From an uncultured Flavobacterium sp. (GTDB taxonomy: Bacteria > Bacteroidota > Bacteroidia > Flavobacteriales > Flavobacteriaceae): DNA of 64,000 nt. A model generated the notes under the pieces. The model ran no database searches and was not told where the DNA came from. It saw only the letters and a program-made list of their open reading frames with translations. The position numbers were made by a program, and so were the translations under genes. Shown here piece by piece: positions 1-8,118 of the stretch. Location: NCBI RefSeq assembly GCF_946478785.1, contig NZ_CAMLDD010000016.1:1-64000 (forward strand), in the 5' to 3' direction. How positions within the stretch are numbered: the stretch's first letter is position 1; each line of letters begins with the position of its first letter.

Positions 1-70
1 TGGAATGCAAAAATCGTTATTTTAATATTTCCCCACAACAATATGTATTGATCCGAAATTTCATGGCTTA

Positions 71-154
71 TTTGTGGCATTTTAGAATCTCAAAAAAAGT
101 TGCCACAAAAAACAATGTAATGCATTGTTAGTCAGACATGTTAAGCTGGTTAAC
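71..154. repeat. Three successive inverted repeats upstream of the integrase gene
   Basis: Three inverted repeats sit within 84 bases. TTTGTGGCA at 71-79 pairs with TGCCACAAA at 101-109. AACAATG at 111-117 pairs with CATTGTT at 123-129. GTTAA at 140-144 pairs with TTAAC at 150-154. All are perfect. Their position just before a tyrosine recombinase gene fits integrase or excisionase binding sites or regulator operators, but that role is inferred. Confidence 0.5.
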
Positions 155-210
155 GACTTGATTTAGAGATATTATAATTCGACCTTTATTAACTTATTAA
201 TTGTTGAATT

Positions 211-1533
211 ATGTTAGAAAACAGTTTTGGAATTATCTTCTTTTTGAAGAGTTCCGCAAAAAGTACCAATGAAAGATTTATTTATCTTAGAATTACAGTT
301 AATGGCGTCCCCAAAGAAACCTCCACTAAACGAAAGTGGAATGTAAACCGTTGGGAGCAGAAGTCAGGACGTGCAGCAGGAAATAAAGAAGATGCTAAAG
401 CATTGAATTTCTTTTTGTACTCGCTGGAAATGAAAATAAGAAAATTTGCTGACCAGCTTTTGGAAAAGCAGGAGCCTGTGACCAGTGTAAAGCTGATTAA
501 TTTTATTTTAGGTAAAACTAAGCTGAAAACTACCGTACTTGAGGAATTTCAGATTCATAATGATCAGATGCTTGCTTTGGTAAAAAAAGGTGAATATGCG
601 ATAGGCACCCATGTTCGTTTTGAGATATCAAAGAATCATATTAAAGACTTCATGCTGTACAAATATGGCGTGCAGGATATGGAGTTTACAGAACTTAATT
701 TTGAGTTTGTAAAAGAATATGAGTTTTATCTTAAGACTGTAAAGAACAATGCGAATAATACAGCGCTTAAATATATTACTAACTTTAAGAAAATTGTCCT
801 TATTGCATTAGATAAAGAATTTCTTGTAACAGATCCTTTTAAGCGTTTTAAATGCAGAAAGATAAAGGTTCCGAAAAAACCTTTGGCAGGATTTGAGCTG
901 GCACTGCTGGAAAAGCACAAGTTTTCTACCGCTCGCCTGGCAGTAGTCAGAGATGTCTTTGTTTTTCAATGTTATACTGGTCTTGCGTACATTGATGTTT
1001 TTAATCTTAAGCGTTCCGATATCAGAGAAGGTGTTGACGGAGAGCAATGGATTCTAGCTGAAAGACAAAAAACTGGAAGTCCAATTAATATTCCTCTACT
1101 GCCAAAGGCAGCTGAAATTCTAGAACGTTATAAAAATCATCCTCTGTGCATTGAAAGAGATTCAGTACTTCCTGTGAGTTCAAATCAGAAAATGAATGAG
1201 TATCTTAAAGAAATAGCTGATTTATGCGGTATTACAAGTGCTTTAAATACTCACAAAGCCAGAAGAACATTCGGAAGTACAGTGACGTTAAATAATAATG
1301 TACCAATACACATTGTAAAAGAAATGCTTGGGCATCAGTCGGTTAGTCAGACAGAAGAGTATGCAATAACTGAACAGATTTCTATTGGGCGTGAAATGAA
1401 GGGGCTAAAAGAAAGACTGGAAGATAAGGAAGATGTTTCTGATGTAGTTACTTTGCAGACAATTAAAAGGATGGAGAAGCAATTAAGTGAAATGAAAAAG
1501 AAACTTATTTTGATAAATCAGAAGGGAATATAA
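211..1533 (+). CDS. Tyrosine recombinase (phage-type integrase, Bacteroidetes class)
   Basis: This is a 440-residue site-specific recombinase that probably moves the island carrying it. The order is an N-terminal arm-binding-like region (about 1-110), a SAM-like core-binding domain (about 120-215) and a C-terminal catalytic domain. In the catalytic domain I see THKAR (His348, Arg351), GHQ (His375) and the nucleophile Tyr384 in EEYA. The first catalytic arginine, normally in a TGLR motif, is replaced: the sequence reads TGLAYID. The CTnDOT integrase also lacks this arginine, so the loss does not by itself mean inactivity. A charged coiled-coil-like tail (about 395-435) ends the protein. The ATG at 211 gives the usual family length. 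A hairpin at 1545-1590 follows the stop. The gene sits at the left end of a defence gene cluster, consistent with an integrated element. Confidence 0.93.
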   Translation: MLENSFGIIFFLKSSAKSTNERFIYLRITVNGVPKETSTKRKWNVNRWEQKSGRAAGNKEDAKALNFFLYSLEMKIRKFADQLLEKQEPVTSVKLINFILGKTKLKTTVLEEFQIHNDQMLALVKKGEYAIGTHVRFEISKNHIKDFMLYKYGVQDMEFTELNFEFVKEYEFYLKTVKNNANNTALKYITNFKKIVLIALDKEFLVTDPFKRFKCRKIKVPKKPLAGFELALLEKHKFSTARLAVVRDVFVFQCYTGLAYIDVFNLKRSDIREGVDGEQWILAERQKTGSPINIPLLPKAAEILERYKNHPLCIERDSVLPVSSNQKMNEYLKEIADLCGITSALNTHKARRTFGSTVTLNNNVPIHIVKEMLGHQSVSQTEEYAITEQISIGREMKGLKERLEDKEDVSDVVTLQTIKRMEKQLSEMKKKLILINQKGI

Positions 1534-1544
1534 TAATAACTAAA

Positions 1545-1590
1545 AAAGGACTAATGAAGAGATTTTTTTCTCTAAATAAGTCCTTTAGTT
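1545..1590. terminator. Bidirectional terminator between the integrase and the convergent secreted-protein gene
   Basis: AAAGGACT (1545-1552) pairs with AGTCCTTT (1579-1586). An inner stem AGAGA (1558-1562) pairs with TCTCT (1569-1573) around a T tract. T-rich sequence follows on the plus strand and A-rich sequence precedes it, so it can serve both convergent genes. Confidence 0.75.
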
Positions 1591-1663
1591 TTTACTTAGA
1601 TATTTAGTTCTAAGGGGTGTAATTTGGCTTTGTGAATCAAGAATTTCTGTAAAAATTATATTT

Positions 1664-3517
1664 TCAATTGGCTGTAATCTTACCGCTATTTTTAAATAAA
1701 TCAGACAGTTTAGCAAAGCTAAAACCGACATACAAGTAAGTAGGAGATTGATCCTTGGGTGAAATCATATGAAGATTTACCCCATAACCAAAGAATATTT
1801 TATTTTTAAATAATCCTAGTTGAAGGCCAGTGCCAATTTCTACATCTTTAGCAGTGCTAAAATCTAAATAGGACACATTTAGACCAATTGATGGTTCTAG
1901 GAAATTACTAAGTTTTCTTTTCCTTGTAATTGTAATTTCACCTGATTCTTTTTTTATTTTTTTTACTATGCCTCTGTCTTCTTTATTATAGGTCCACATT
2001 AATACAACTCCGCCAGAGCCTTTAAAATTGCTAGGAGAAACTGTTGTTTGATCAACATCTGACTCGTGTTGTCTTTTAATTAGAGCAAACATATCTGTAA
2101 TTTCGGTTTTCCATCCAGTTTCTCGAATATAATATTTTCCAATAGGTAATCTTGGAGAGTTTTGCATTTTATCTTTTTTTGGATCAAGTACCCAAGTTAC
2201 ATATAGATTTAAAACTTCGTTTGACTTCGCTCCACTTTTACCTAGGTCAATTGTAGCATAAACTAGTTTTTTATAGATTATTTTACCCGCCGCAACAGAT
2301 AATTTTTCGGAAAGCTGCTGGAGGTTATTTTGAATCAAGTTTCGTGAAAATTTTCTTTGTTGTTCTTCTTTTTCTATCATAGTTGCAAATTGAGTTTCGT
2401 CAAAACTTTTTTCAGGTAGAGAATTAAGAATCTCCTCAAAAGGAGAGCCTCTAAATTTAGAAATTTCATACAAGGTTTTATAAGTTTCTGTGAGTAAATC
2501 GGCATTATCTAATAAAGCTAATTCTAAATCTGTATTACTTTCATCGTAATTTAATTTTACATCAGATAATTTTTTTTGTGCTTCATTTAAAGTTTTTTTC
2601 AAGCTATTGTAACCTACCAAATCTTTATTTATAAGGGAAAGAAATGCTTTTGTAGCATCTTCTCCTCCAGATTCAAAAGAATTTAAATAATCCAAGACAA
2701 TACCCACTTCTGCTAATGCATTGTAATAAGAATCTTTAAATAAACGAATGTAATTAGCTCGATCCTCACTATACCTTTCCTTGTAAATTTGGATCATTGT
2801 TTCAAATTTATTCTGTATTCCTTTAATTTTAAGATTTGGGTCGTCAAATTTATTACGGCTTTCTTTTTTACTATCATAGCTATAAAAATCATTATACACA
2901 AGGTCCTCGATTGTTAACACTTCATGAACAATATCATCTTTATTAGGGGTTTGTGAATTAATCATTTCAATAAGCTTTTTCGATTTTTCTTCAATAATTA
3001 TTTTTCTTTTAATATCATCTTTATTAAAACTGTTATAATTTTGAATGAAGCGATAGTCTATACCTTGAAGTCTTATGAACAGATTTAATAATTTTTTTGC
3101 TATTTCTGCCGGTGCTTCAGATTTAATCCCAATTGGAACTCTTTCAACACCTACTTCAGAATATGGATTTACTTCAATTTTTCTGGTACCATTATCTCCG
3201 GATATTTCTGCTTCTAGAGAAATTGTACCTTCAAAATCTCTATTTGAAATAAGTTTCATTTTGGCAAAATCAATTTTTATCTCACCATTTACATCTACGT
3301 AATTATATTTTTGATTAGGAATAATTATATTATCCTCCCAATTCCATATAGTGTCAAATTTGCCTTGAGATGAGGTTTTTTGGTAGAAAATCGTGATGTA
3401 CTGGCGCGGATCAATTGAGTTTGATTTATTATCTTCTTTTGTCTGAGAAAAAGAAAAAGTTGAAAACACTAGTAAGAGGATCTTAAACGTACGGTTGATT
3501 GTAAAGGTTAATTTCAT
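1664..3517 (-). CDS. Secreted protein of unknown function with beta-barrel-like C terminus
   Basis: This 617-residue protein is not one I recognise. The N terminus (MKLTFTINRTFKILLLVF, then SFSQ) is a Sec signal peptide with likely cleavage near residue 25, so the product is exported. Residues about 90-330 are charged and mostly helical, with possible coiled-coil stretches around 240-340. The last 90 or so residues alternate polar and hydrophobic positions (for example IGLNVSYLDF and YLYVGFSFAKL), like closing strands of an outer-membrane barrel. It is transcribed toward the integrase and shares its hairpin terminator. Its presence inside the defence island is unexplained: it could be cargo, a surface-acting factor or an older passenger. 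The reading frame is intact. Confidence 0.7.
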   Translation of the reverse strand: MKLTFTINRTFKILLLVFSTFSFSQTKEDNKSNSIDPRQYITIFYQKTSSQGKFDTIWNWEDNIIIPNQKYNYVDVNGEIKIDFAKMKLISNRDFEGTISLEAEISGDNGTRKIEVNPYSEVGVERVPIGIKSEAPAEIAKKLLNLFIRLQGIDYRFIQNYNSFNKDDIKRKIIIEEKSKKLIEMINSQTPNKDDIVHEVLTIEDLVYNDFYSYDSKKESRNKFDDPNLKIKGIQNKFETMIQIYKERYSEDRANYIRLFKDSYYNALAEVGIVLDYLNSFESGGEDATKAFLSLINKDLVGYNSLKKTLNEAQKKLSDVKLNYDESNTDLELALLDNADLLTETYKTLYEISKFRGSPFEEILNSLPEKSFDETQFATMIEKEEQQRKFSRNLIQNNLQQLSEKLSVAAGKIIYKKLVYATIDLGKSGAKSNEVLNLYVTWVLDPKKDKMQNSPRLPIGKYYIRETGWKTEITDMFALIKRQHESDVDQTTVSPSNFKGSGGVVLMWTYNKEDRGIVKKIKKESGEITITRKRKLSNFLEPSIGLNVSYLDFSTAKDVEIGTGLQLGLFKNKIFFGYGVNLHMISPKDQSPTYLYVGFSFAKLSDLFKNSGKITAN

Positions 3518-4326
3518 AAATTTAAATAATTAGTTGTTAATTAAAGTGTTATGTGCTTGATGTGGAAAACTGCTTAATAAATTTTGTGGAAATTTGGTTA
3601 TTATTAAGTTAAAACAACATAGTGAAAGTAGCTAAAAGCGATTTAGTTTATGTAGGTATTTATACCTGTTTTTGTAATCTCTAAAAAATACCTAATTTGT
3701 GTAGAATTACAAATACCTTAAAAACTTATAAAGGAATGCCGGTTTTAATTCCAGAAAATTATTTTCATGTTCAAATGTTGTGGATTGATTTGTCAACAAC
3801 AAGATTGAGATCCCGTAATGTGCAAAGCATTGATAGGTCTAAATATGTTGACTAAAATGAGTCAAAATTAATGGTTCGGCTGATTGCAAGGATGTTAAGT
3901 AATAGTAGTAAATATTCTCTTTCGGTAAATACAGTTTAAGACAGGAAGTTAAATAAAGAGAAAAAGTTATGTATGATGTTTATTTTTGTGGTGTTTAGTA
4001 TTGTGAAGTAGTGGTTATAAGAGGATAAATAAATATGCTTACCAATTTTTAATTTAATGTTTTTTTTAGATTTTGAAAGGTTAGGATATAAAGATACAAC
4101 GCTAAACGGATTCGAAAAAAAAAGCTGCAAAACATATTAGTTGAATTTCTGCAGGTGTAAAAATGATAAGGCTTTAATTAATTTTGTGATTTAAATATAG
4201 ATCTATATGACTATTTAAACAATAATTTAAGTTTTGTTGTTTAATAATTGTATCAACTCTCCTAATATGCTTAGTTATTCAAATATAATTTTAATTTTAT
4301 AGGAAGAAACAATTAATTAGTAAAAT
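3518..4326. other. About 800-base gap without a convincing gene
   Basis: This gap lies between two divergent transcription units, the minus-strand secreted protein and the plus-strand GTPase-system operon, so promoters for both must be here. I see no protein-like reading frame; a 64-codon minus-strand frame near 3936-4130 has only A+T-driven composition. At 3654-3667 there is an inverted repeat AGGTA-TTTA-TACCT followed by a run of T. The same 10-mer, GGTATTTATA, recurs at 15948-15957 in the other gene-poor stretch of the island. Confidence 0.5.
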
Positions 4327-4632
4327 GTGTCAAAATTAAATATTACGATAAACCATAAATTAAGTATAATAGAGGTTGAAAGAAAATTAAAGTTATTTAG
4401 CAGTATTGCGCCAAAAAGGTTTGCTGGAGAAGTAAAAGAACTGCAATTCTCCCGGGTGGGTAACCTTAATAAATTTAGTTTTCGAATTGGAAATGTTAAA
4501 ATTAATGGTACTTTAGCTGTAAAGAAGGATTCTATAATTATCGTAAGTAATATACCATTTGGTTTTCTTTTATTTAGGAGTCAAATTATTAATGCTGTTA
4601 AGCAATATGCTAAAGAAATTTTAGAAAATTAA
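4327..4632 (+). CDS. Small protein resembling the polyhydroxyalkanoate granule/system family
   Basis: This 101-residue protein is the first gene of the operon that runs to 11005. It begins at a GTG; an overlapping ATG two bases upstream is in another frame and stops at once, so the GTG is needed. The pattern resembles the small PHA_gran_rgn family: an N-terminal ITINHKLS strand-turn followed by a helix, a central beta region, a G-x-I-x-G-x-L strand pair, then IPFGFLLFRSQI leading into an amphipathic C-terminal helix. There is no signal peptide or membrane segment. No PHA synthesis genes are nearby, so a granule role is doubtful here. Its place 27 bases upstream of the phosphoesterase suggests a small regulator, sensor or lipid/ligand-binding partner. 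The family match is from memory of its pattern; the function is inferred. Confidence 0.7.
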   Translation: MSKLNITINHKLSIIEVERKLKLFSSIAPKRFAGEVKELQFSRVGNLNKFSFRIGNVKINGTLAVKKDSIIIVSNIPFGFLLFRSQIINAVKQYAKEILEN

Positions 4633-4659
4633 TTAACTCTAATTTACAAAAAGCCATAA

Positions 4660-5997
4660 ATGGGATTAAAAATTTTGCATTTATCTGATATTCATTTTAA
4701 GAATTATAAAGACTTACAATACCTTGATCTCGATAAAGATATTCAAAGAGAAATCGAAATTGATTTGGACCAATTGAGAAAAAGTTATGGACAGATTGAC
4801 ATAATATTAATTGGAGGCGATATTGCTTTTTCTGGGACAGAAGAAGAATTTGCTATTGCGGATGCATGGATAAATCGTATTTGTACAATTACTGGATGCA
4901 AATTAGAAAATGTGCTAACAGTGCCAGGTAATCATGATGTTGATAGATCAAAAATTAATGCAGCTGTTAAATCAATACAATCTCTATTTAAGGGCTTAAG
5001 AGGGAGAAACAATATTGATCGTAATATTGCAGATTATATGGCAGATGCTGAATCCGCAGCAATTTTATTAAGCCCTTTACAAAATTACAGAACTTTTGCG
5101 CAAAAATACGGATCAGTTCCAGATAGTTCCAATAATCTATATTGGGAAAAAGATTTCAATTTGGATGGTAGAATTTTACGGATACGAGGGGTTAATTCAG
5201 CATTGATTTCTAACAAGAATGATGATGAATACACTTCAAAACTAATATTAGGTTCACATCAAAGTAATATCGTACGGGATGCAGGAGTAATTACTTTTGT
5301 AGTTTGTCATCATCCTCCACAGTGGCTATATGATGGTGATGAAGTAAAAAGAGATTTCAACGCTAAAGCGAAAGTTCATCTCTTTGGGCATAAGCATTCA
5401 TTCGGTTCAGATCGTGTTAATAACAGTCTGGTATTATCTGCAGGTGCCATGCAGCCGTCTAGAAGTGAAACGGATTGGGAACCTAGGTATAACATAATTG
5501 AAGTTGCAATTGACGAAGAAAGTGCGAGTAGGCATATATCCGTGAAATTATTCAAGAGAAAATGGGAAAAAAATGACCAATCTTTTATTGCTGAATATTC
5601 TCGAGGTGGAGTAATTTATGAACAACATGATTTACCTTTATCAGATCAAGAGTGGCTAAAAGTTGTTGTTAGCGAGGATGAAATCAAAGTAAAAGCAAAA
5701 GAGGAAGAAGTGAATGAAAGCGAATCAAAAGATTTTACTATGACGCAAGAAGTAATAGATCCACGAGCACCTGATCCCAAGAGAAAATTGGCATTTATGT
5801 TTCTTGGGCTGCCATATCATGTTAAATTAAACATAGCAGTTAAATTATCTTTGATAGAGGATAGCGATAGAGATCTTGAAGAGATAAGGAAAGCACAAAA
5901 CTATTTTAAAAGGGCTACTGAGAGAAATCTATTAGGCGAACTATGGGATGAGGTAGTACTAATTTTAAATTCACCATTACCTAACCCATTTAAATAA
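4660..5997 (+). CDS. Calcineurin-like metallophosphoesterase with C-terminal adaptor-like domain (candidate effector)
   Basis: This 445-residue protein has the dinuclear-metal phosphoesterase motifs in order: LHLSDIHF (about 5-12), GGDIAFSG (about 49-56), GNHDVD (about 90-95), VCHHPP (about 214-219) and LFGHKHSF (about 241-248). Such enzymes hydrolyse phosphomono- or diesters, including nucleotides and nucleic acids; the substrate here is unknown. No signal peptide is seen, so it acts in the cytosol. After an acidic linker (about 345-370) comes a separate helical segment (about 371-440) with FLGLPYHVKLNIAVKL and LLGELWDEV. This resembles the short adaptor domains described at effector ends in GTPase-centred conflict systems. 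The next gene starts 5 bases after the stop. The layout suggests the phosphoesterase is the toxic effector, tethered by the C-terminal domain. That role is inferred. Confidence 0.88.
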   Translation: MGLKILHLSDIHFKNYKDLQYLDLDKDIQREIEIDLDQLRKSYGQIDIILIGGDIAFSGTEEEFAIADAWINRICTITGCKLENVLTVPGNHDVDRSKINAAVKSIQSLFKGLRGRNNIDRNIADYMADAESAAILLSPLQNYRTFAQKYGSVPDSSNNLYWEKDFNLDGRILRIRGVNSALISNKNDDEYTSKLILGSHQSNIVRDAGVITFVVCHHPPQWLYDGDEVKRDFNAKAKVHLFGHKHSFGSDRVNNSLVLSAGAMQPSRSETDWEPRYNIIEVAIDEESASRHISVKLFKRKWEKNDQSFIAEYSRGGVIYEQHDLPLSDQEWLKVVVSEDEIKVKAKEEEVNESESKDFTMTQEVIDPRAPDPKRKLAFMFLGLPYHVKLNIAVKLSLIEDSDRDLEEIRKAQNYFKRATERNLLGELWDEVVLILNSPLPNPFK

Positions 5998-6002
5998 TAA
6001 CT

Positions 6003-7046
6003 ATGATTACAAATTTACCAAATTGGTATAGATTAGCAAGCGTTGGCACTTTGAAGGAAGAAACATTAGAGAAACGCAGCCTGTCAATTACAGCAATATT
6101 AAAGGAAAAGAATTATGACTGGATTTTAGATTGTATAAGATTATATCTAGGCAAGCCAATTCTGAGTAAAAGTTTTCAAAGTGAATTTTTGGCAGCCTTC
6201 TTTAAAGACGATGTAATGCTTATTGAAGAGGAATTTGGGCTTGAAAAAAGGGTTTTAGCAGGTGCGATAATTGCGCAAAAAATTGAAAGCAATACAATTG
6301 ATAGTGTCAAAATTGCACTATCATTGGTATCAGCTAAATTTGGAATGTTAGATTCCGCCATTATAAATTTTGATATTATCCAATCAGCTATTGATTATGT
6401 GAGAGTTAGTTCAATTGCCATTCGCGAACCTGGCATAGTCGAAGTGATTCCCACAAAATATATATCTTTAAAAGAAGAAGGGGCGACTGTGGAAACGTTA
6501 ATTTCTCATATAAAAAGTTTAACAGCGAATTTAAAGGTTGTCGAAAAAAATGCTGAAAATCAAAAGAATATATTAGAAGATAATATAGATCTATTAAAAG
6601 AGGAGTCAGATATTCATTGGTGGATTTTTAGATCATACAGTAGTCTTCTAGGAAAACCTTTTAAAGAGCTAGCTGGTGCTGTTGGACCTTTTGCAATCTC
6701 GCAAGAATTATTCAATCTGGTAAATATAATGCCGCCTCCTGTTAATTTTAAAGAATTCTTAAAAGTTGCAATTGCAGTTACACAGGATGGACTAACAAAA
6801 GAATTTTCAATAAATGAGTGTGTAAAAATTCTGGCTGGTGACTTTCTTGAAAATATAGTTGAATATGATCATAGAAGTTATGATAATATATGTCCAATAT
6901 TTTTAGCATTTACTGGAGCGGTAGATTCAGGTGAATCGTGGAGTTCAGTTTTTGAAAAAAGAACTGGTTTAAAAACAGACGCTAATTTTACCTCGATTGA
7001 TTTGGCAGAGCAGTTTTTAATTGAGCAGACTTTGCTTAATCAATAA
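6003..7046 (+). CDS. GASH-like all-helical protein of the GTPase-associated system
   Basis: This 347-residue protein is predicted to be almost entirely helical, with no signal peptide or membrane helix. Features are an N-terminal helical block (about 1-150), a probable coiled coil (about 160-205) and then the phrase HWWIFRSYSSLLGKPFKEL (about 213-231). That WW-F-S-L-x-PF pattern is what I associate with the GTPase-associated system helical (GASH) domain; the assignment is by pattern recall, not alignment. In known systems of this class the protein accompanies paired GTPases and GAP1, and it may link the GTPase module to the effector. It lies 5 bases after the phosphoesterase and 9 bases before the first GTPase gene, so it is co-transcribed. 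Confidence 0.72.
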   Translation: MITNLPNWYRLASVGTLKEETLEKRSLSITAILKEKNYDWILDCIRLYLGKPILSKSFQSEFLAAFFKDDVMLIEEEFGLEKRVLAGAIIAQKIESNTIDSVKIALSLVSAKFGMLDSAIINFDIIQSAIDYVRVSSIAIREPGIVEVIPTKYISLKEEGATVETLISHIKSLTANLKVVEKNAENQKNILEDNIDLLKEESDIHWWIFRSYSSLLGKPFKELAGAVGPFAISQELFNLVNIMPPPVNFKEFLKVAIAVTQDGLTKEFSINECVKILAGDFLENIVEYDHRSYDNICPIFLAFTGAVDSGESWSSVFEKRTGLKTDANFTSIDLAEQFLIEQTLLNQ

Positions 7047-7055
7047 ATATAGTCT

Positions 7056-8117
7056 ATGGCAAGTTGTAAAGAAGAAGGTTGTTTAGTATTAACAACTGGA
7101 AAATGTGTAAACGGTTTAGAAATAGATATATGTCCTCATTATTCTAGTGAGGGTTTAGATCAAGATGATCAGGATAATTCTATTGATGATATTGAGGAAG
7201 AAAGTGAAATAGAAAATATCCAAACAGATGAAAATGGCAATGGATTAAATAGTGAAGATTTAATTGATGTTCATTCTGGTAAAGCATTAACAATCGATGA
7301 TGCAGATAAACTGGCAAAACTATTGTTGACAAGATTGGTAGTTCTTGCGGGAATGCCGGAAGCCGGTAAAACCACATTGCTGCTTAGTTTAATACATATG
7401 TTTTCCACTAAACTTTCTTATGAAGGTTTTATATTTGCGGGTTCGGAAACCCTTTTGGATTTTGAAGAAAAAAGCCATCTTTCAAAGATAGATTCAGAAA
7501 TTGATATTCCTTTTACTGGAAGGACTCCGTTTGGTGCACCGACTTTTATGCATCTGAGAGTTGCGAACCAAAAGTTTGATAGTAGTAAGGTGGATCTGCT
7601 CTTTACCGACATTTCTGGTGAAACATTTAAAGCTCTAAAAGATTCTACTGAAGAGTGCAAGAAGTTTGAACTTTGCCAAAGAGCAGATCATTTTGTGTTG
7701 TTTTTTGACACTAAAAAACTTACGTCAATTAGAGAGAGAGCTAGTTCGAAAAGTGCTGGGATTGGAATACTTCGTAGCTTAATTGAAGCAGAAACTCTCT
7801 TACAACATACTAATATACAAATTGTGTTTTCTAGGTGGGATCTTTTTGATTTAGGACCTAAACGTGAAAAACATGAAGAATTTTTGAATTTGCTTAAAGA
7901 GGAAATTAAAAACAAGTATGCAATGAATTTTAATATTACTTTTCATGAAATTGCATGTAGACCCAAAGACAATACTTTTACTTTTGGTCATGGACTGGGC
8001 AGTATATTCTCAGAATGGGTAAATAAATCACAACTAGATACTAATAACATTCAAGAATTTGGAATAAAAGAAGATAATAATTTGCGTCAATTTATGAAAT
8101 TTAAATTTAATAATTAA
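7056..8117 (+). CDS. P-loop GTPase of the double-GTPase pair, with N-terminal Cys cluster
   Basis: This 353-residue protein has Walker A GMPEAGKTT (about 97-105), a switch/Walker B region LLFTDISGETF with the DxxGE pattern, and FSRWD near residue 260, which stands where the base-specificity motif is expected. It therefore reads as a GTPase of the class found in tandem pairs (double-GTPase type 2) in GTPase-centred conflict systems. The N terminus has Cys4, Cys9, Cys17, Cys26 and His28, a likely metal-binding knuckle. A highly acidic linker (about 33-75) joins it to the GTPase domain. The next GTPase starts 1 base after this stop. The expected role is a nucleotide-gated threshold switch controlling the effector; this follows from the system class and is not shown by the sequence. 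Confidence 0.82.
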   Translation: MASCKEEGCLVLTTGKCVNGLEIDICPHYSSEGLDQDDQDNSIDDIEEESEIENIQTDENGNGLNSEDLIDVHSGKALTIDDADKLAKLLLTRLVVLAGMPEAGKTTLLLSLIHMFSTKLSYEGFIFAGSETLLDFEEKSHLSKIDSEIDIPFTGRTPFGAPTFMHLRVANQKFDSSKVDLLFTDISGETFKALKDSTEECKKFELCQRADHFVLFFDTKKLTSIRERASSKSAGIGILRSLIEAETLLQHTNIQIVFSRWDLFDLGPKREKHEEFLNLLKEEIKNKYAMNFNITFHEIACRPKDNTFTFGHGLGSIFSEWVNKSQLDTNNIQEFGIKEDNNLRQFMKFKFNN

Positions 8118-8118
8118 T

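Noticed and set aside
3936..4130. 64-codon minus-strand frame in the island's empty stretch
   Set aside because: Composition is dominated by Phe, Asn, Ser and Ile as in random A+T-rich DNA, with no recognisable motif or start context.
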